Shown here in pieces: positions 32,821-45,607 of a DNA stretch of 64,000 nt. The notes under the pieces are model-generated. The model searched no databases. It was not told the origin of the DNA and worked only from the letters and a program-made list of their open reading frames with translations. This stretch comes from Isoetes taiwanensis (taxonomy: Eukaryota > Streptophyta > Lycopodiopsida > Isoetales > Isoetaceae). A program made the position numbers and the translations under genes. Within the stretch, counting starts at the first letter, position 1, and every line of letters starts with the position of its first letter. The stretch is taken from assembly GCA_021234155.1 (NCBI GenBank), contig JAJEKV010000047.1, positions 11,098,201 to 11,162,200 of the forward strand, in the 5' to 3' direction.

Positions 32821-35244
32821 TCAAAAGATTACATGTTGGTCCGTAAGTGGTTGAATTAGCTCATACCCTAGAATCTTTGTATCATCGTATGGCACAGGGA
32901 TGAACTTTTGAACTAGAGAGTTAATAAACCTGGTCTTTCCAAAGGCTACATATAAGGAAAGGATCCATGCCTCTGTAAATGGATCTTTGTTACCTCGATA
33001 GAAGTAGTTTGCCTTGTAGTAACTCTTTAGCTCTCCAACAGATTCATGAACAAAGATTGTTGATATATTATCCTTGGGCTCTATATGGTTTTCCTCGCTT
33101 AACTCTTGTGATGACACATAGTCTCCTTCTTTATAGATTGTTCCACAGAAAAGAACCTTCTTAAACTTGTAACTTTGCCTCTTCATAAGTGTTTGATCAT
33201 GTAAACCATTCAGCTCCATCACACCAGTCAAGTCTATAATCACCCCTTTTTGCTCACTACTGGCTGATCCTATAACTATGCCCTTCTTGGTAATGGCCTC
33301 CTTGCAGCCACAATGATTTGGAAGGTATTCTAACTTCTCCATAATGCTTTTAGCTACTTCTACTGATGGCACTCGAATAATTCCTTTCCTATGGTCTCGA
33401 ATGCCAACTGGTAGCCAAATGTACTTATGTACCTTTTTCAAAGTGTACTCAGCAGGATTGCCTTCTTCGGCTTCAAGGGAAGTTGTGGTGAAAAGGTAAC
33501 GCGCATGATACCTCATATAGGTAACTTCAACTTCCAAGTTGTTGGTCTTCACTTGCTTATGGATCTTCACATCTCGCTCTTGAGGGAAACACCAGGTGCC
33601 ATCATGAGGTCCATGCCTCAAAATATCATCAATGACTTCACCATGGGTTTATTAGTCAAAAAATATGAAGCCACCGCCTTCTGCCATGGATATTGCAAAT
33701 TTAAGAATGTTATGCTACTAAGAATAAAATTTTTGATGAACTCACCAAGATTATGTTGCTTTGGAGATGCATTACATCCAAATTGTTGCTCGGATTTTAC
33801 CCACCAAGATGCAAGCATCTTTCTCATCCTATTGAGATCATGCTCTGAGCATCCATGAACTCGACTCCATCCGAAGAAGAAATGGACAAACTTTACAAGT
33901 AAAATTCCAATTTGCTTCACTTTGACTGCAGAGTATATATGAGTAAAAATAAAACTAAAAATCTAGACATATAAATTTGATTAATTACCTGGGATAACAT
34001 GATCTGGAAATCTCCTTAGCACTTCTGCTAAACACCACTGAGCAAACTTCTGATAATCCTCATCTTTGAATCCTTTATAGTATTTGTTGGGTTGAGCAGG
34101 CCAGTGCCCTTTACAAAGCTCACTTGGGACAACATTATAAATTTCTTGCACAATTTGATCTAAATTCAAAAGAAGTTGATTGTCTGCTTCGAGGAGAGCC
34201 ATAAGTTTCCTGGTGAAGAACTTCACTGCTCCTATCAGTAATACATGAAATAAGTCAAAGACGAGATCTTCATGTGGGTGAAACCCATAGAGCCTTTGAA
34301 GCTCCCATAAAAAGCTTTCTCCTTTGAGACCAAAGTTCTCTAAAACATCATTCGTTGATCTTTGCCATTGTTGAAGAACATCCAAGTATTCTGCTAGGGT
34401 CTTTTTCGATGTAGGATCTATGACTTGTTCCATAGCATTGCTGAACACACGCCTGACTCCTCCGAACTCTTGTCTACCTGAAAGTGAGTTGGAAAGCTTA
34501 TATTAAGATGCATAAGATAAGACAACCATGGTCAAGAGATAATTATAAGCATAGATACCTGTTTGAATATAAGAAACTATTGGGTTGTCTCTTCGACAAT
34601 TGGTTCCACCTAGAAACATACTGAGATCAAGCTGGGCTAGATGATCTCCCATCCAAAAGAAGAGAACAACACGAACAACTTCTTCTACTCCTTCTAAGTG
34701 AATCCCATTGAGAAACACAGTTTTCAATTCTTAAAGAAGCGGGTCACAGAAGAGTTTCATATAGTCCTTTGGCAACTTTTGAATTCCCTTTATCCCCTTC
34801 TGTGGCACAAACAAAATTGGGTATGGCTTAGCGTGTTTTTTCCCTCCATTCAAAAACATGGCATTGCAAACCATGCTAGTTCGAGATTGCTTGCTTTTGG
34901 AAAACTAAACCGCAATTCTTACAAATAACAGGCAATTCCCACATAGAATTTGGATCAAAAAATGGCTTCCACTCCTTCCATTTACGACCATGCCAATACT
35001 CATGAATCATACCTTCCCCCCATGTATCTCTCTCTCTCCAAGCAACCTGCATATTTGTTTGAAATGTTGGATTCCTCCAAAGCATCTTGATCAAATCCTC
35101 AAGTGGTAGCAATTCAAACTCAAGTTGTTTTTCATAAATGTGAACCATCCTCTTCTGCAAAGAAGGACATCCCAAGTCCTTAAGCATGGCATGCAACCTA
35201 AGTTTGAAATAGCATGTTAATTTTTGAATCTTTAAGCTCATCAA
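32821..35244 (-). pseudogene. Tnp2-like transposase with a DUF4218-like C-terminal part, broken
   Basis: Minus-strand frames in order: 35244-34876 (WRERDTWGEGMIHEYWHGRK), 34727-34503 (VVLFFWMGDHLAQLDLSMFL, then a Cys/Arg-rich turn), 34448-33981 (YGFHPHEDLVFDLFHVLLIG, the 'D.MH..L.G' box of Tnp2/CACTA-like transposases), 33920-33618 (a helical piece with HDLNRMRKMLASWW) and 33621-32821 (HGPHDGTWCFPQERDVKIHK, resembling the 'RGP....W.FPFER..G..K' box of DUF4218). The pieces lie in several frames; some gaps may be introns (an acceptor-like site precedes 33981) and others are shifts. The order supports one cut-and-paste transposase gene. Confidence 0.6.
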
Positions 35245-36480
35245 AGTATATATTACCTATGCCATGATGAAGGTAGAAGATTTGAGTTCGTTCTCAAAAG
35301 CAAATTTGCAAGAGAATCACTTTCTTCGTTCTTAAAACCATAAAAAAGATGATGGAAAATTTCCTCTTGTCCATGAATGCTAACCTGATGCTTATCCAAA
35401 CAATGTTGCAACCTTACAATGCTGCTCTGCAATTTTGAATCTCGAATGTGTTCAATGGCATCAAAGCTGGAGTAGCTCCTTGAACTGGAGCTGGAGCAGT
35501 GATTTCCAATGCCTCAGCCGACTCTTGCTCATCCTTAAAACTCTGATTTTGTAGTAAAGGTCGAATTTGCTGCTGTTATTGCTCTTGCCATGCATCCAAT
35601 ATCCTTATCCTTTTCCTTCTATCTCTACGAAAGGTACGAGCAGAGACGTCCTTTCCCAAAATCTCATCTCGCATTTTCGGCTTGGTTGAAGTTTAGGTTT
35701 AGGGTTAGGGTTATTTCTTTGGAGCTTGCATTTTTGTGTTCACACAAAAGGTGGGAGAAAGGCCGCATAAATGTAATGGTCCCGATCCTATTTTGCTTCT
35801 AATCTAATCTGTTTCTAACCTAATAGTCGTAATCTGTTTCTAACCTAACTTCTAATAAATTGCAGTGAACTAATCCGGCTCTGCTTCCAAATAAAATAAG
35901 GCAGAGCTTCCAAATAAGGCTGAAGGAGAAACGAATCTTCCAAATAAGGCAGAGCTTTCGACAGTAGAATCCACAGGTAACGAATCCACAGTAGAATCCA
36001 CAGGTAACGAATCCACAGTAGAATGCACAGGTAACGAATCACTCAGTTATCAGTTATTAGTCAGCATGAACAAAACAGGTTTAGACAAAGGACTTTTAAA
36101 GGTATTCGAAACCTCATTCAATTAGAGAAGCTAGATCTAGTAGTAAAGCACTTACTAGAGCAAAATTCTGAGTTGGCTGCCAAAAAAAATGCTCACCAAG
36201 TGGGGTTTTGTGTATCTGATTTGTTTTTCGATGTCAGCTCATAGTTGGCAGGCTATAAGGTATGACTAATGTACTGATCTTTGATCTCTTAATAGACTAA
36301 TTTACTGACTTGTTCTTTCTATATTCATGGTCTTGGTATTAAGAAATTGCATATAATTTTCACTTTCTCTTTTTTTTTTTTTGGTATGGAACATAATTTG
36401 TACATCCAATTCTGTCCTATCTACATTCAAATCTACATCTTCATATGCTTTATTATCTGATAAGTAAACTACAAAATAAA
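35245..36480. other. Possible 5' end of the Tnp2-like element; 27-bp repeat
   Basis: The minus strand has short coding-like pieces at about 35580-35300 but no clear start. A perfect 27-bp tandem repeat of three units (acagtagaatccacaggtaa plus 7 bases; one substitution) lies at 35961-36041. The remainder is AT-rich. Confidence 0.4.
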
Positions 36481-36868
36481 ACTACAAAATAAAAAAGGGG
36501 GATTGTTGAGAAAAGGGTATTAACTAAGTACGAGATATTAAATACAAGGTCACAAAAGGGGGATGGTTGAGAAGAGGGGTATGAACGGAATAAGGGATAT
36601 TAAACACAGAATCACGAAGGGGGGATTTTTGAGAAAAGGGTATTAACAGTATGGGATATTAAATTACAAGGTCACAAAAGGAGGATGGTTGAGAAGAGGG
36701 GTATGAACGGAATAAGGGGATATTAAACATAAAAGGAGTATGAACGGAAAAGGAGTATAAACATAAAAGGGGTATGAACGGAATAAGGGGATATTAAACA
36801 TAAGGGGATATTAAACATAAAAGGAGGATGTTTGAGAAGAGGGGTATGAACGGAATAAGGGGGATGAA
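36480..36868 (+). repeat. G-rich minisatellite, left block
   Basis: Variable repeats of 'gttgagaa.aggggtatgaac' and 'ggaataaggg.atattaaac' fill this block. The same repeats occur at about 38355-38640, on the other side of the LINE. Confidence 0.85.
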
Positions 36869-38345
36869 CAGAATAGAATAGAATAGAATACATTATTGTC
36901 CCTTGTGCCCTGAGGCCTCTGGACTTGTGTAGCATGGGCGAGCTCCCTGATGGGGGCTACTAGCTCGTCACGCTGTTTTGTTGTAGCCTTTTCTGAAGGC
37001 TCACTTTTTCCTATTAATGCCGGCACCCTACTTTGTTCCGGCGTCTAGGCCGTGCAGGTGTGCGTCTATATCAAACAGCTTTAAGCTGTACATTTAGTGG
37101 GCATCTATGATTTGCCTCTTGAGCAACTCATATCGTAAGCCCTTTTTGTTCGTGTGTTTCCCGTTGTCTGTTCAGCATCTCTCGTATTGCATCTGCCAGA
37201 TCTCTCATTGTTTCTATCCTTGCCATTATGGCATGTACTGGTTGTTCCCATCTTACTCTCCTGTACTTTTCCCTAATGTCTATGTATGTTGGACATTCAT
37301 TGAGCATGTGGTTTTCGTCCTCTACTTCCATTCTGTCACAAATTCTGCATAGTCTGTCCTGTTTGTCTATTTTCCTCCACCTGTCCTTTTCAATTCTCAG
37401 ATCATGGCACCCCGTCCCGAACTTTGCTAAGGTATCTCTTCTCCGTTTTCCAAGCATGTTATCTTGGTACATTTGTTGTCCTATCATCCGCTCTGGGTTG
37501 AATATTGACATGAGCCAGAGTGTTTTAGGTCCTGTGTGCTTTGCCTGCCCACTCCTCGTTCCATTGGCCTTCATTGATCAGTTCATTCAGATTCATCCCC
37601 ATTTCTCTTGTCCATACTGCTACATCCCTAAACCATCCACTGCTTGTGGTGATGTGTGCCCTCGCTGATTCGTTGATTGCAATGCTCGCTAACTTCTCTG
37701 ACTTCCCACCTGCATTATCTCTTATGATGTATCTGATGGTCCTTTCCCATGCTCTCACCTCCATAGGTTTCTGTCCTGTCTCATACACTATAATTGTCAA
37801 TGGCGTGTTTGCTCTCAGTTTGAATTCCTGTTTATGTAGCTGTCTGAAAATACCTTCTTGTTTTTCCCACTTCTTGTCTGTTAGCCCCGGTCCCCAGGCT
37901 TCTGCCCCGTACAGCTGCGTTGTGACGACCACCGTGCTGAATAGGTAGCATTTGATTTCCCAGTCTATTATTCTGTTTCTATTGCAGAAGTTTTTCATGT
38001 TGTAGTAGCTTCCCATGGCTGCTTGGAATCTAGCATCTGCCCCTTTCGCCCATTTCCCTGTGCCGTGCGTATCATACCCTAGGTATTTGTACTCTGTTGC
38101 TTCTTCTAATTCTGTCCCTAGATATTTGAACGGCTTGTGACTATTCCTGTTACCAAAAAAGACTATTTTGGTTTTTGTAAGATTCACTGTTAGCCCTGTC
38201 TTTTCACAGAAGATCTCTAGTAGTTTCAGCAACCTGTGCATTCCCTTGTTCTTTGTGGCCATCATGCCCAAATCATCGGCATATAACATGATAGGTACCT
38301 TGGTTCCCCCAAGTGTAGGGGCGTCCACGTCCCCTTGCTGTTCTG
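36869..38345 (-). mobile_element. Truncated LINE with a microsatellite 3' tail
   Basis: A minus-strand non-LTR retroelement fragment lies between two blocks of the same G-rich minisatellite. Its 3' side ends at 36869-36890 in a (TATTC)n array on the minus strand rather than poly(A). The 5' side stops just upstream of the reverse transcriptase catalytic box near 38330. Confidence 0.7.
37128..38328 (-). pseudogene. LINE reverse transcriptase C-terminal half and zinc finger
   Basis: The frame 38328-37525 (267 codons) begins with the catalytic motif LYADDLGMMA and continues with LLEIFCEKTGLTVNLTKTKI (RT palm and thumb), YKYLGY and YGAEAWGPG. A frame change near 37540 leads into 37574-37128, which ends with a CCHC finger, CRICDRMEVEDENHMLNEC. 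The finger after the thumb is typical of L1/CR1-like LINE proteins. The endonuclease and the first RT motifs are absent. Confidence 0.8.
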
Positions 38346-38354
38346 CTATAAAAT

Positions 38355-38640
38355 CCTGTATATTAAACTACAAAATCACAAAGGGGGATTGTTCCTAGAA
38401 AGGGGTATGAAAATATAAAAGGAGGATGGTTGAGAAGAGGGGTATGAACGGAATAAGGGTATATTAAACTACAAAATCACAAAGGGGAATTGTTCCTAGA
38501 AAAGGGTATGAACATTATTTGTGAGAAAAGGGGTATGACCATTGCATATGGCAATGGGGGATATAAAAATCAAATAAGAGGATATTAATCTACAAAATCA
38601 CAAGGGGGGGATTGTGGCCAAATACCCCGTTTCTGAAAAT
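38355..38640 (+). repeat. G-rich minisatellite, right block
   Basis: The same repeat family as 36480-36868 ('attaaactacaaaatcacaa', 'gggggattgtt', 'ggggtatgaacggaataagg'). It is followed by 'attttaaggaggatatgggc', also seen at the edge of the 7.7 kb minisatellite. Confidence 0.85.
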
Positions 38641-38951
38641 CATGTCCATTCCACGAAAAGGGGGATTTTAAGGGGTTTTTTATGGGGGATTTTAAGGAGG
38701 ATATGGGCATCGTTTTTGATGGGTGGTAACGGGGGGAATCCATCTGGCGGCAATTAGCTATGGACTGCAAGTATGGATCAAGTCGGATGCCTGTGAATGC
38801 ATTTAACCAGATCATGTAAGTCATGGAGCAAGTAATGGTCTCGATATCGGTAGCAGGAGCAGGCAACCATGCTCTATCGGTAGTAGATCCTAAGTGCCGA
38901 GACATTATAAATGAATGCCTCTTGCACTCTGCGGATATATTTATACCCATG

Positions 38952-39063
38952 AATAATAATGATGTATGTATCTACTATCAATAATAGTGGTGTATGTGTC
39001 TACTATCAATAATGATGGTGTATGTATCTACTATTAATAATAATGGTGTACGTATCAATACTC
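38952..39063 (+). repeat. 28-bp tandem repeat, four copies
   Basis: Four 28-base units (consensus aataatratggtgtatgta + tctactat.) lie at 38952, 38980, 39008 and 39036, with few substitutions and no length change. Confidence 0.9.
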
Positions 39064-40727
39064 GTGCTTTAGAAGTAGGAGAACATACTCTTGCTTGACT
39101 AGATTAGTTGAGGTCAAAATTCTCAAAATCACGTTATTCTCTCCAATTAATGAAACCATGCTTAAGTCCGTTGAGCTGAAATTTATGCTTGAAAATATCT
39201 CTTGTGGCTATATGAGAGTGTAGACACGACTTAAAAGCTGCATGCAAATCTTGTTTCATGCTCTTAATACCTGTCTGAGCCCATAAGGACTGTTTCTTTG
39301 CTTGCATACCAAATATTTATTGCTTGGAAAAATAAAGTCTTGAGGTTGATGCATGTACGCTTCTTGATGATTTCTATTGAAAATAAAGCTTAAATAATAT
39401 CTATTGGACGAGCTTTTGATTCCGTGCTGCAAGAGCTAACAAACCCAACTGTTGTAAGATAAGCAACTGAAAACTTCCATATAATCAATATCTGTTCGTT
39501 GAGCATAGTCTTTTGCAACAAGGCGCAATCTTAAACGTTGAACGATGCAGACTTTGATCCAAATGGCCAAATGCTTTCTCAGAGGATGGGAATTTCAGAT
39601 GATCTACTACAAAGTGTTGTCGCGTTGTACTAGAGAGTCCAGAGTTTCAGGAGATTTCAATGTCTTTGCCAAGCATTTGAAGGTGGAAACTATATTTCTT
39701 ATTTTGTAACTAGAAATTAGCATTGCTATTGATGACATTGATATAGAGAACTTTATCACAAATTACAAAAGCAAAAGAACAATATCAAAACATGTAATTT
39801 CTGTAAAAAGAAATCAAACGCGTTTTTGACTAGTTTTTCTTTTTTTGTGTAATGTTCTATGCTACAATTGTCCGATTGACGACAAGTGACGCAGAACATG
39901 CGCCTATCCGTTGTCCATGTTATAAATGGACTTCCCTGCTGTGCCATATTGTCGACACGCAGCGCCTCCGCGCTGCCGCACATTGGCAGGTTCCCACAGC
40001 AGAAAAGTGCACTAAATGAACTTTTCTACATACAACAGAAACCACGTCTTCCATAAACAACCACAAGAATGCCTATCCGCATCAATGAGATCCAGGACAC
40101 TAACTATGGACGTAAAGTTTGGGTACTTTCAATTCTGCCATATCTTCCAATCATAGAGTGCCACGTGTGTAACATTCTTTCGCATAAATGTTCTATTAGT
40201 TTCATTCCTGTAAGTTATTGCAAAGAATAAGAATCGACATGCAAAGGCAGCAAAGCGACCTTAAAACACGAAAAAACTCAATAACATGTTTAGTAAACAT
40301 ACCTTCAAGACAAGAACCATTCACATGTAGCCATTTCATATCTTCGGAGGCCGAATTTACTAAAAAAGCTTAAGAAAGCTCAAGAAACCTCTGTTTATCA
40401 TGATTTTTAGTCGATCTTATGAAAAATAAACTGGTCTTCCATCAATATTGCGAAAAATCACTCCATAAACATCCTAAAACTCCTAAAGCCGTTGAATCTG
40501 ACTTCAAAATCAACATCATCATCATTATTCCGACTAGGAATCATAAAACTTTAGCCGATCCTCAAAAAATCCTTGCAAAAACATCCCTAGAACTCGTACA
40601 ATGCCTAATCTAACCTCAAGCTAGCCTAGAAAAGAACAACGCCATAGCCGCAGCCATAGCATGGCCGGGAGAATGCTTCGAAAAATATATTTTATGAACC
40701 AAAACTACCCAAAACTTCACGTTACAC
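39064..40727. other. No gene recognised
   Basis: AT-rich sequence. No exon, RNA gene or element domain could be supported. Confidence 0.35.
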
Positions 40728-40827
40728 GAATTTCCTTCTACTTGCAATTCCACCATGTCATGCATGCCTCCGCGCTGGCATGCGTCGGCACGCCTTCCAC
40801 GACCGAATTGCAGGTAGAAGGAAATTC
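40728..40827. ncRNA. 100-base hairpin with 23-bp arms (possible small-RNA precursor or tiny inverted-repeat element)
   Basis: Arms 40728-40750 and 40805-40827 are reverse complements with one mismatch (t/c, so a G-U pair in RNA from one strand). The 54-base loop contains a further inverted pair, catgcc and ggcatg, around a GC-rich centre. Length and arm size are in the range of plant miRNA precursors, but a short inverted-repeat transposon remnant would look the same. Confidence 0.35.
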
Positions 40828-41484
40828 CTGTATACAAAAATGTTTTTGGCCTAAGTGTTAGGACACTAACTATGGCCAAAAATCTGCACAGAAGTTTTGT
40901 GTCTCAATGATTGGATGCTCCTTATTGCAGTATCCTTATTGTTTTTTTAGGTTCATTGGATCTTGACATAATGCTAGAAATATGCCAGATCTAGGGTCCA
41001 CAAATATACACCTCACACGCCAGTATACTTGAGCGCTCCCCTACGCATGTATATACGTATAAATATGAAAGAGAATACTAAATACAGGGCCATGAACCAT
41101 TGCGAAGCAAAAAAAATGATCTCCGCAATCACAAGCATTCATTCGCTTCTGAACAACATACAAAGGCATGAATAACATACAAAGGTTTGTGGACAACATT
41201 GGATTCTGCAAGCAGAGCCCAGGACGGCAAAATCTTCATGGCAAGCAGAGCCCAACACGCCAGAGGATGTTTGCCACAAAATCTACAACAGCAGTTGTAC
41301 TACCGCTGCCATTTCCCCCCACCGTTTCCTTATGAACAGAGTCCTCAGCCATGAAGCCGATTCCTTCACGCACACTGTCCGCCTGCTTCAATCGACCAGG
41401 AAATTGTTTGCACCAGAGCAAGTATGTGCAGTCTGCAGGAGAGCAAATTTTGCGAAGCAAGTCCATCCAAATTCGTCCCCTGAC

Positions 41485-41524
41485 CTAGAAGGAAGAAAGG
41501 AAGGAAGGAAGGAAGGAAGGAAGG
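41485..41524 (+). repeat. GGAA/AAGG microsatellite
   Basis: A run of about nine 'ggaa' units within a longer purine tract, about 0.5 kb upstream of the sulfite oxidase start codon. Confidence 0.9.
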
Positions 41525-42008
41525 TTCTTTTATCGTCCGCGGAGGCCAATCAGCCTATGGGACCCAAGTTACACGGATGCAGCAAGCCCGTTGCTACCCG
41601 GATTAAAAACCCCCTTACGAGGGAAAAACCGTCGCAGCAACAAGCCTGCTGGCAGCTGTACAAATATACATATACACATGAATTCCCGGCACCTCAGGTA
41701 GGCGCGCGGGGACAGAGGTGAGTCCGCAGATCCAAAACCTCCTGGAGGTAGGAGCCAAGGGATCGAACTGACGGCGTACTGAGTAGCTCGTGCAGTGGCA
41801 GACTAGGTCCCACCCATTTCTAATTGCAAACCACTAACAAGTAAAACCAAAAATTCAAACCCTCTTTTCACACAAGAGATAATTTGGCAACCTTATTGTG
41901 TCAATGATTTTACGGAAATGGCCGGTACACGTGGCATCTTACAGGACTATTTTCCTGAACCTGGACACTAATGGTCCAGCCAGTTCTTGGTCGAAGAAAT
42001 TGGGGAGC

Positions 42009-45000
42009 ATGAGTTCGCTTCGAGGTCCCAGTGTATACGAGGCCGAGCCAACACGGAGTCCTCTTCTCATAATCAACTCCAAGGTTTTTAATTCATAGTT
42101 AGCTTCATTTAGCTCGTCAGTTAGTCATTTCTAGATAAAGATTGATATAATGGATTCACAATGTCAATCATGCTCCTAATAGATCTATCCCTCATTGCAA
42201 AAAATTCCCATCTCTTTGGGCACTTTGTGATAGTAAAAAATCTACTGCAAATGTGCGTGTCTCATGTTCTTCAAGGAAAGACAATAAAGTTTTGGGTTAC
42301 CAAGAGTTGTTTTGACAATGAAATTGATTTGCAACATCTGTCTATTGTTGCTCTATGCATCACCCATATATTACATAACTCCATCAGCTGAATGCATTGA
42401 TGATTTTGCAGGAACCATTCAATGCCGAAACACCCTCGCCCATTCTTGCATCATCCTTCATCACATCGGAAGAAATGTTTTATAAGCGGAATCATGGGCC
42501 TATTCCTGTCCTTGAGGATCCATCCACGTATGGTTTCCAGATGCTTAAGTAGTATCAGAATCAGAATTAATTTACAGTTTAAGGCATATATGCACCATTT
42601 CTATTTCAGATATCGTCTGGAAGTTGCAGGGTTGGTCAGCAACTCGCTCTCTCTCTCTCTTGATGACATCAAGTATGTGCATGAGATTATCTCTCTGTAA
42701 CTTGTAAAGTGCATGCTAATGCATCAACCCTTCCAGGAGGTTTCCAAAGCACGTGGTAGTGGCTACATTGCAGGTATAGTGCTGTTCTACTTACATTTTT
42801 CTTACTCCTGTTATGGTGGAGCAATATTTAAAGTAGTCCAAAATGTCCAGTGTGCAGGTAATCGCAGGACAGCCATGAGTAAGATGAAGACTGTTAAAGG
42901 GGTTGGATGGGGAATCAGTGCCGTGGGAAATGGTATAATGGCATTGAATTTCTAGCGTGTGTGTACTGGCCATCACTTTCTTGAACTTCACCTGTGTCTT
43001 TAAAATGAGCTCATGCATCAATATGAACAATCTGAATACAATGTGTAAAGCTAACTGGTACATTACAGGAGAATATTGGATTTACAACCAAATTAAGAGC
43101 ATGCACTTATGGAATAGTCAATGTGCACTTCTTTTGGGCTGATGTTTATTTTGCGCTATAATGCAGGAGTTTGGGGAGGAGCTCGTCTTTCAGATGTGCT
43201 GAATCAAAGTGGCATACCTGCATGCTCCAGTATTAGTGATAGAGGAGGCAGGCATGTGGAATTTACTAGTGTAGATGTTTGCAAGGTAATCATCTTGGTA
43301 TTTTTCTTCAAACTTTCATGAGGGATACTTGTCAGTTCTACACTAGCAAAAATCATGATTTATAATTCAAATTTGCTGTGGAATATCAGACGTGAAGCCA
43401 TGATCTTAATCTTATATGGTAACTCAAGCTATTCTTCACATGTTATTCTTTGATCAATCTGTTCAGGGGTAGCTTTAAGATAGATCATGCAAGTAGTTCT
43501 TTAGCATATTGATCTCTTATATCAGTGCCTAATTAGCTGATTTTGATCAGGAAGAGAAGGGTGGACCATATAAGGCATCCGTGCCGTTGCTTCAAGCAAC
43601 CACACCAGCTTCTGAAATTTTGCTTGCTTATGAAATGAATGGACAGGTCTTCTAAAACAAATGATTCTGATTTCTAGATGTCAGGGCTTTCCATATATTT
43701 TGCCAATTCTACACTTGTTTGGTCAGGAGCTTAGTCGGGATCATGGATATCCTTTACGGGTTGTGATTCCTGGTGTTATTGGAGCACGCTCAGTAAAATG
43801 GTTGGCATCTATTTGTGTAACCAAAGAAGAATGTCAGGTTGCATTCCCTCGCCCATGAACTTGTACTTCAAAAGTGGTTTTTCATATTTATTTTGCTGGA
43901 AATGCAATATTTGCTATATTGCCATGTGCCAGGGATTCTTCATGCAGCTGGATTACAAAATGTTTCCACCAACTGTTGATTGGGATAATGTTTATTGGCC
44001 TTCCAGACGGCCTGTTATGGATTTTCCAGTTCAGGTTAGCATTTTCTCCTTAGATCGTGATTACCAGGTTTATCACAGCAATAATGTGGCCTGGGTGCTA
44101 GTGATCCCTCGTTAGTGAGACATTATAAGTATCAGCCATGCTTTATTTATACACGTCCTTTCAAACAATGTTCTTGGCTCTCCTCATTGGAACTATCCTA
44201 CGATCTTACTGGATAATAGTCTTGAATTGCATTTGGCATGATTGGACTTCGTGCAACACAACCCTCAATAGAAAGCCATATCTTGGTTTGGTTTTAACAG
44301 AATGCAACAGAAGTACGATTATTTAGAGCGAGAATTTGCAAAGATTTCTTTTTTTGTCTATGGAAGTTTCCTACTCATTTGGAAGGGTAATTAGATAATT
44401 CATATGTTTCAGCAAACTAAAGGATATAACAATCAACTAAAAATCTAAAATCTTGCTTGTGCTTCAACAGAAGACTGCATTCCAACTTATTCTGACAAGA
44501 ACACTAAAAAACTAATAAAAAGATCACACTGCATTGATGAAAATGCTGTGAACCAATAGAGGTTTAGACTTGATGTTTTCTATTATGGCATTAAATGCGC
44601 AATGGACTTTGAAGAGCCAAGCTCTCGTCTCAATTTTTTGAACTTTGTACGTAAGGCTTAGTCATTAATACAAGATATTTTGTGATATGAAATTAGTGTG
44701 CAATCTGTACTCCAGAAGCGGGAGCATCACTGGTATCTGGAAGCATGGTAAGTTCTCTAGTTTACTGAACTGGTCAACTTTCTGCTAATATAAAAGGAAG
44801 CATGGTATTTTATCATAAAAGGAAGCATGGTGTGGGCACTAATTGAATTGAAGTCTAGTTTTATCTTAATGGTTTTAGTAACTGGATGGAATTCATTATT
44901 TCGTCAAGTTTATGAAAATGTCCAGCTGCATAGGAACCTTGGTTGTGATGCCTTATATCTGCTAAAGACCTGAGGTGGGACTCGTATTATTCTCGAGATT

Positions 45001-45572
45001 GGCACGTGGTCATAAGAGAATAAAAATAACTTATTTTGCAGAACAGACCGTACTTGGTAAAGCTAAGGAACTATTGATTCCACTGCATGTGTCAATATTA
45101 TTTATAACTGGCTGTCCTGCAAAAGGAACTTTTAAATCTTGTTTTACCTGTTCCTGAGACATAATCACATGTGAAGGTTACTCTAAGGGGTTATGCTCTA
45201 TCTGGAGGAGGACGTGGAATAGAGCGTGTTGATGTGACAGTAGACGGTGGAAAGACATGGTTAGAAGCAAAACGATATCAGGATGACCCAACCATGCCTT
45301 ATATTTCTGATGATCCATCTGCTGCAAAGTGGGCATGGGTCTTATGGGAGCTAGTTGTGAAGGTCCAAACACCAACTGTAATTATTGCTAAGGCGGTGAG
45401 AAAATTGTTTTGCTAATAGTACTTTCTTAGGACAAGCACTTAATATGGTATGTTGCAGGTTGATAGCTCTTCGAATGTCCAGCCAGAAGATGTTTCAGAT
45501 ATCTGGAATTTACGTGGTGTTCTGAATAACTCTTGGCATAAAATTGATATCAATGCTGTATCAAAATTATAG
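42009..45572 (+). CDS. SOX: Sulfite oxidase, plant peroxisomal type, 12 exons, 394 aa
   Basis: Oxidises sulfite to sulfate with O2, using a molybdenum cofactor, in peroxisomes. Exons: 42009-42083, 42412-42527, 42610-42672, 42737-42773, 42851-42932, 43167-43285, 43551-43646, 43727-43837, 43933-44034, 44697-44747, 45177-45395 and 45459-45572; total 1185 bases, all introns GT-AG. It starts [14 protein letters not shown] like other plant enzymes. The cofactor domain has YKRNHGPIP and [10 protein letters not shown], whose first Cys (residue 98, exon 5) is the molybdenum ligand. [19 protein letters not shown] and DYKMFPP follow; the C-terminal dimerisation domain has [20 protein letters not shown] and [13 protein letters not shown]. 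There is no haem or hinge domain, as in plants. The protein ends SKL, a canonical peroxisomal PTS1; Arabidopsis SOX has 393 residues and ends SNL. No defect was seen. Confidence 0.95.
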
Positions 45573-45601
45573 TGAGCAGCATACGTGGTTTGCTTTGAGT
45601 G

Positions 45602-45607
45602 AATAAA
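45602..45607 (+). terminator. Polyadenylation signal AATAAA of sulfite oxidase
   Basis: AATAAA lies 30 bases after the stop codon and is followed by a T-rich stretch. It is the best candidate signal for the 3' end of the transcript. Confidence 0.5.

Noticed and set aside
41332-41721. 129-codon ORF upstream of sulfite oxidase
   Set aside because: Its middle is the GGAA microsatellite read as RKEG repeats; no family resemblance.
42161-45157. Short plus-strand ORFs inside the sulfite oxidase gene
   Set aside because: They are exon pieces extended into introns; the spliced model explains them.
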